From JAABUE01 sp037440925 (GTDB lineage: Bacteria; Chloroflexota; Anaerolineae; Anaerolineales; Villigracilaceae), in assembly GCA_037440925.1 (NCBI GenBank), contig JBBITF010000008.1:1-64000 (forward strand): DNA of 64,000 bases, in the 5' to 3' direction. Under the pieces are notes generated by a model. That model did no database searches. It saw only the letters and a program-made list of their open reading frames with translations, and was not told where the DNA came from. This document shows positions 63,472 to 64,000 of the stretch, piece after piece (position 1 is the stretch's first letter; each line of letters starts with the position of its first letter). Made by a program: the position numbers and the translations under genes.

Positions 63472-64000
63472 TCACGAGGCTGCCATCCGAACCTTGTTCC
63501 AATAGCGGTACAACCCATCTGCTGACATCCCCAACGGATTCGCCATCTCGAAGGTGAGGATGCTTTCCTCGCTCAATCCCATCGTGTGTGCCTGTTCGTT
63601 CATCCATTCTGTAAACATACGGCGCAAGTCTTCGATGGCATAACCGTTTGGCATCACTCTTTCTAGCCAGCGGGCGGCCTCGTTCAAGTTTTTGTCCACT
63701 TCGGCCAGGTGCCATTTTGCGTCATCGAAGATGCCAAAATGCGTGGGGGCGATGCGCTTGAAGCGTAATCTTTGCAGTCGAGCGATGGTCTCATGCCAGC
63801 GCTCCAGATGCAATTCTGGGGGCGGCATGGGGACGCGCAGGTAGGGGTAATTGGGCATGCGCACTCCGCCAACATCGCCTGAGAAACACACATCTTCGAA
63901 AAGATAAGCGATGTGATGCTCGGCATGACCCGGTGTGTGCAGACAGAGAAAGCGCAGATTGCCGATTTCGATTTCCTCCGCGTCTTGCACGACCCTCAGG
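63472..64000 (-). CDS. MBL-fold metallo-hydrolase (5' end beyond window)
   Basis: About 176 C-terminal residues are visible, reading in from the window end. CLHTPGHAEHHIAYLFEDVCFSGDVGG contains the third metal histidine and the FSGD motif of metallo-beta-lactamases. PTHFGIFDD supplies the final histidine, and the end is helical (LRRMFTEWMNEQAHTMGLSE and on). The N-terminal HxHxDH zinc motif is missing because the start lies beyond the window. It resembles small thioesterase/glyoxalase-II-like hydrolases rather than the beta-CASP nuclease at 61866. Confidence 0.82.
   Translation of the reverse strand, partial: LRVVQDAEEIEIGNLRFLCLHTPGHAEHHIAYLFEDVCFSGDVGGVRMPNYPYLRVPMPPPELHLERWHETIARLQRLRFKRIAPTHFGIFDDAKWHLAEVDKNLNEAARWLERVMPNGYAIEDLRRMFTEWMNEQAHTMGLSEESILTFEMANPLGMSADGLYRYWNKVRMAAS

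Noticed and set aside
1..64000. Prophage, restriction-modification, toxin-antitoxin or secondary-metabolite cluster
   Set aside because: No integrase, phage structural gene, nuclease-methylase pair, toxin-antitoxin pair or large synthase is visible anywhere in the window.

Overview
The window reads as one contig of a metagenome-assembled or draft genome, with two 100-base N gaps (48780-48879 and 60136-60235). It most likely comes from a member of the Chloroflexota, probably Anaerolineae-like. That placement is an inference from gene content and style: a complex I membrane-arm cluster with tandem nuoM genes, a fused b-delta ATP synthase subunit, a membrane-anchored Ser/Thr kinase, LysM and zinc-ribbon surface proteins, and many GC-rich hairpin repeats. 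No 16S rRNA is present to confirm it. Coding density is high, and the genes form many short co-oriented runs.

Layout. 1-3.5 kb: a WYL regulator (cut by the window edge), a small winged-helix protein, DedA and VanZ membrane proteins and a DJ-1/PfpI protein. 3.6-12.2 kb: catabolism and transport of amino acids and small molecules (alanine-racemase-fold enzyme, GPH symporter, M20 peptidase, PLP decarboxylase, FAD amine oxidase-like enzyme, threonine synthase). 12.7-22.0 kb: complex I genes nuoA, then H, J, K, L, M, a second M, and N. The peripheral-arm genes are absent and a terminator separates nuoA from nuoH. 22.0-24.4 kb: the Fo half of ATP synthase (atpI/Z, a, c and a b-delta fusion), without the F1 genes. 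24.5-30.1 kb: MurE-like ligase, a conserved unknown, an SLC13-type permease with RCK_C domains, and dihydropyrimidinase. 30.2-39.1 kb: beta-carbonic-anhydrase-like protein, NfeD protease, MFS, SDR, epimerase, ThDP enzyme, lipoyl synthase and a hydrolase. 39.2-41.0 kb: a Ser/Thr kinase with five extracytoplasmic repeats. 41-48.6 kb: hydrolases, cyclase, MFS, LysM protein and a fused permease-spermidine-synthase-like protein. 48.9-58.3 kb: CNNM/CBS protein, selenophosphate synthetase, two SPFH proteins, wecB-wecC and NfeD-slipin. 58.2-64 kb: acyltransferase, sulfatase-fold enzyme, RNase D, MBL/beta-CASP nuclease, tRNA-Ser(CGA) and a second MBL protein cut by the window end.

Main discoveries. 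(1) selD carries an in-frame TGA at the catalytic cysteine position, followed by a hairpin whose tip resembles a bacterial SECIS, so SelD is very probably itself a selenoprotein. (2) The second NuoM lacks the conserved TM7 lysine. Together with an apparently long NuoL C-terminus, this suggests a variant '2M' complex I. (3) Several genes (thrC, atpI/Z, the LysM gene, the LGFP-like gene) have a perfect TATAAT 6-10 bases before the start codon and no Shine-Dalgarno, which implies leaderless or near-leaderless mRNAs. (4) Several families of palindromic repeats lie between genes, and some have been captured in frame inside coding sequences. (5) A 3'-end relic of an nfeD gene and a transposase-like relic each end in a TAA that forms part of the TATAAT promoter of the next gene (lipA and thrC).
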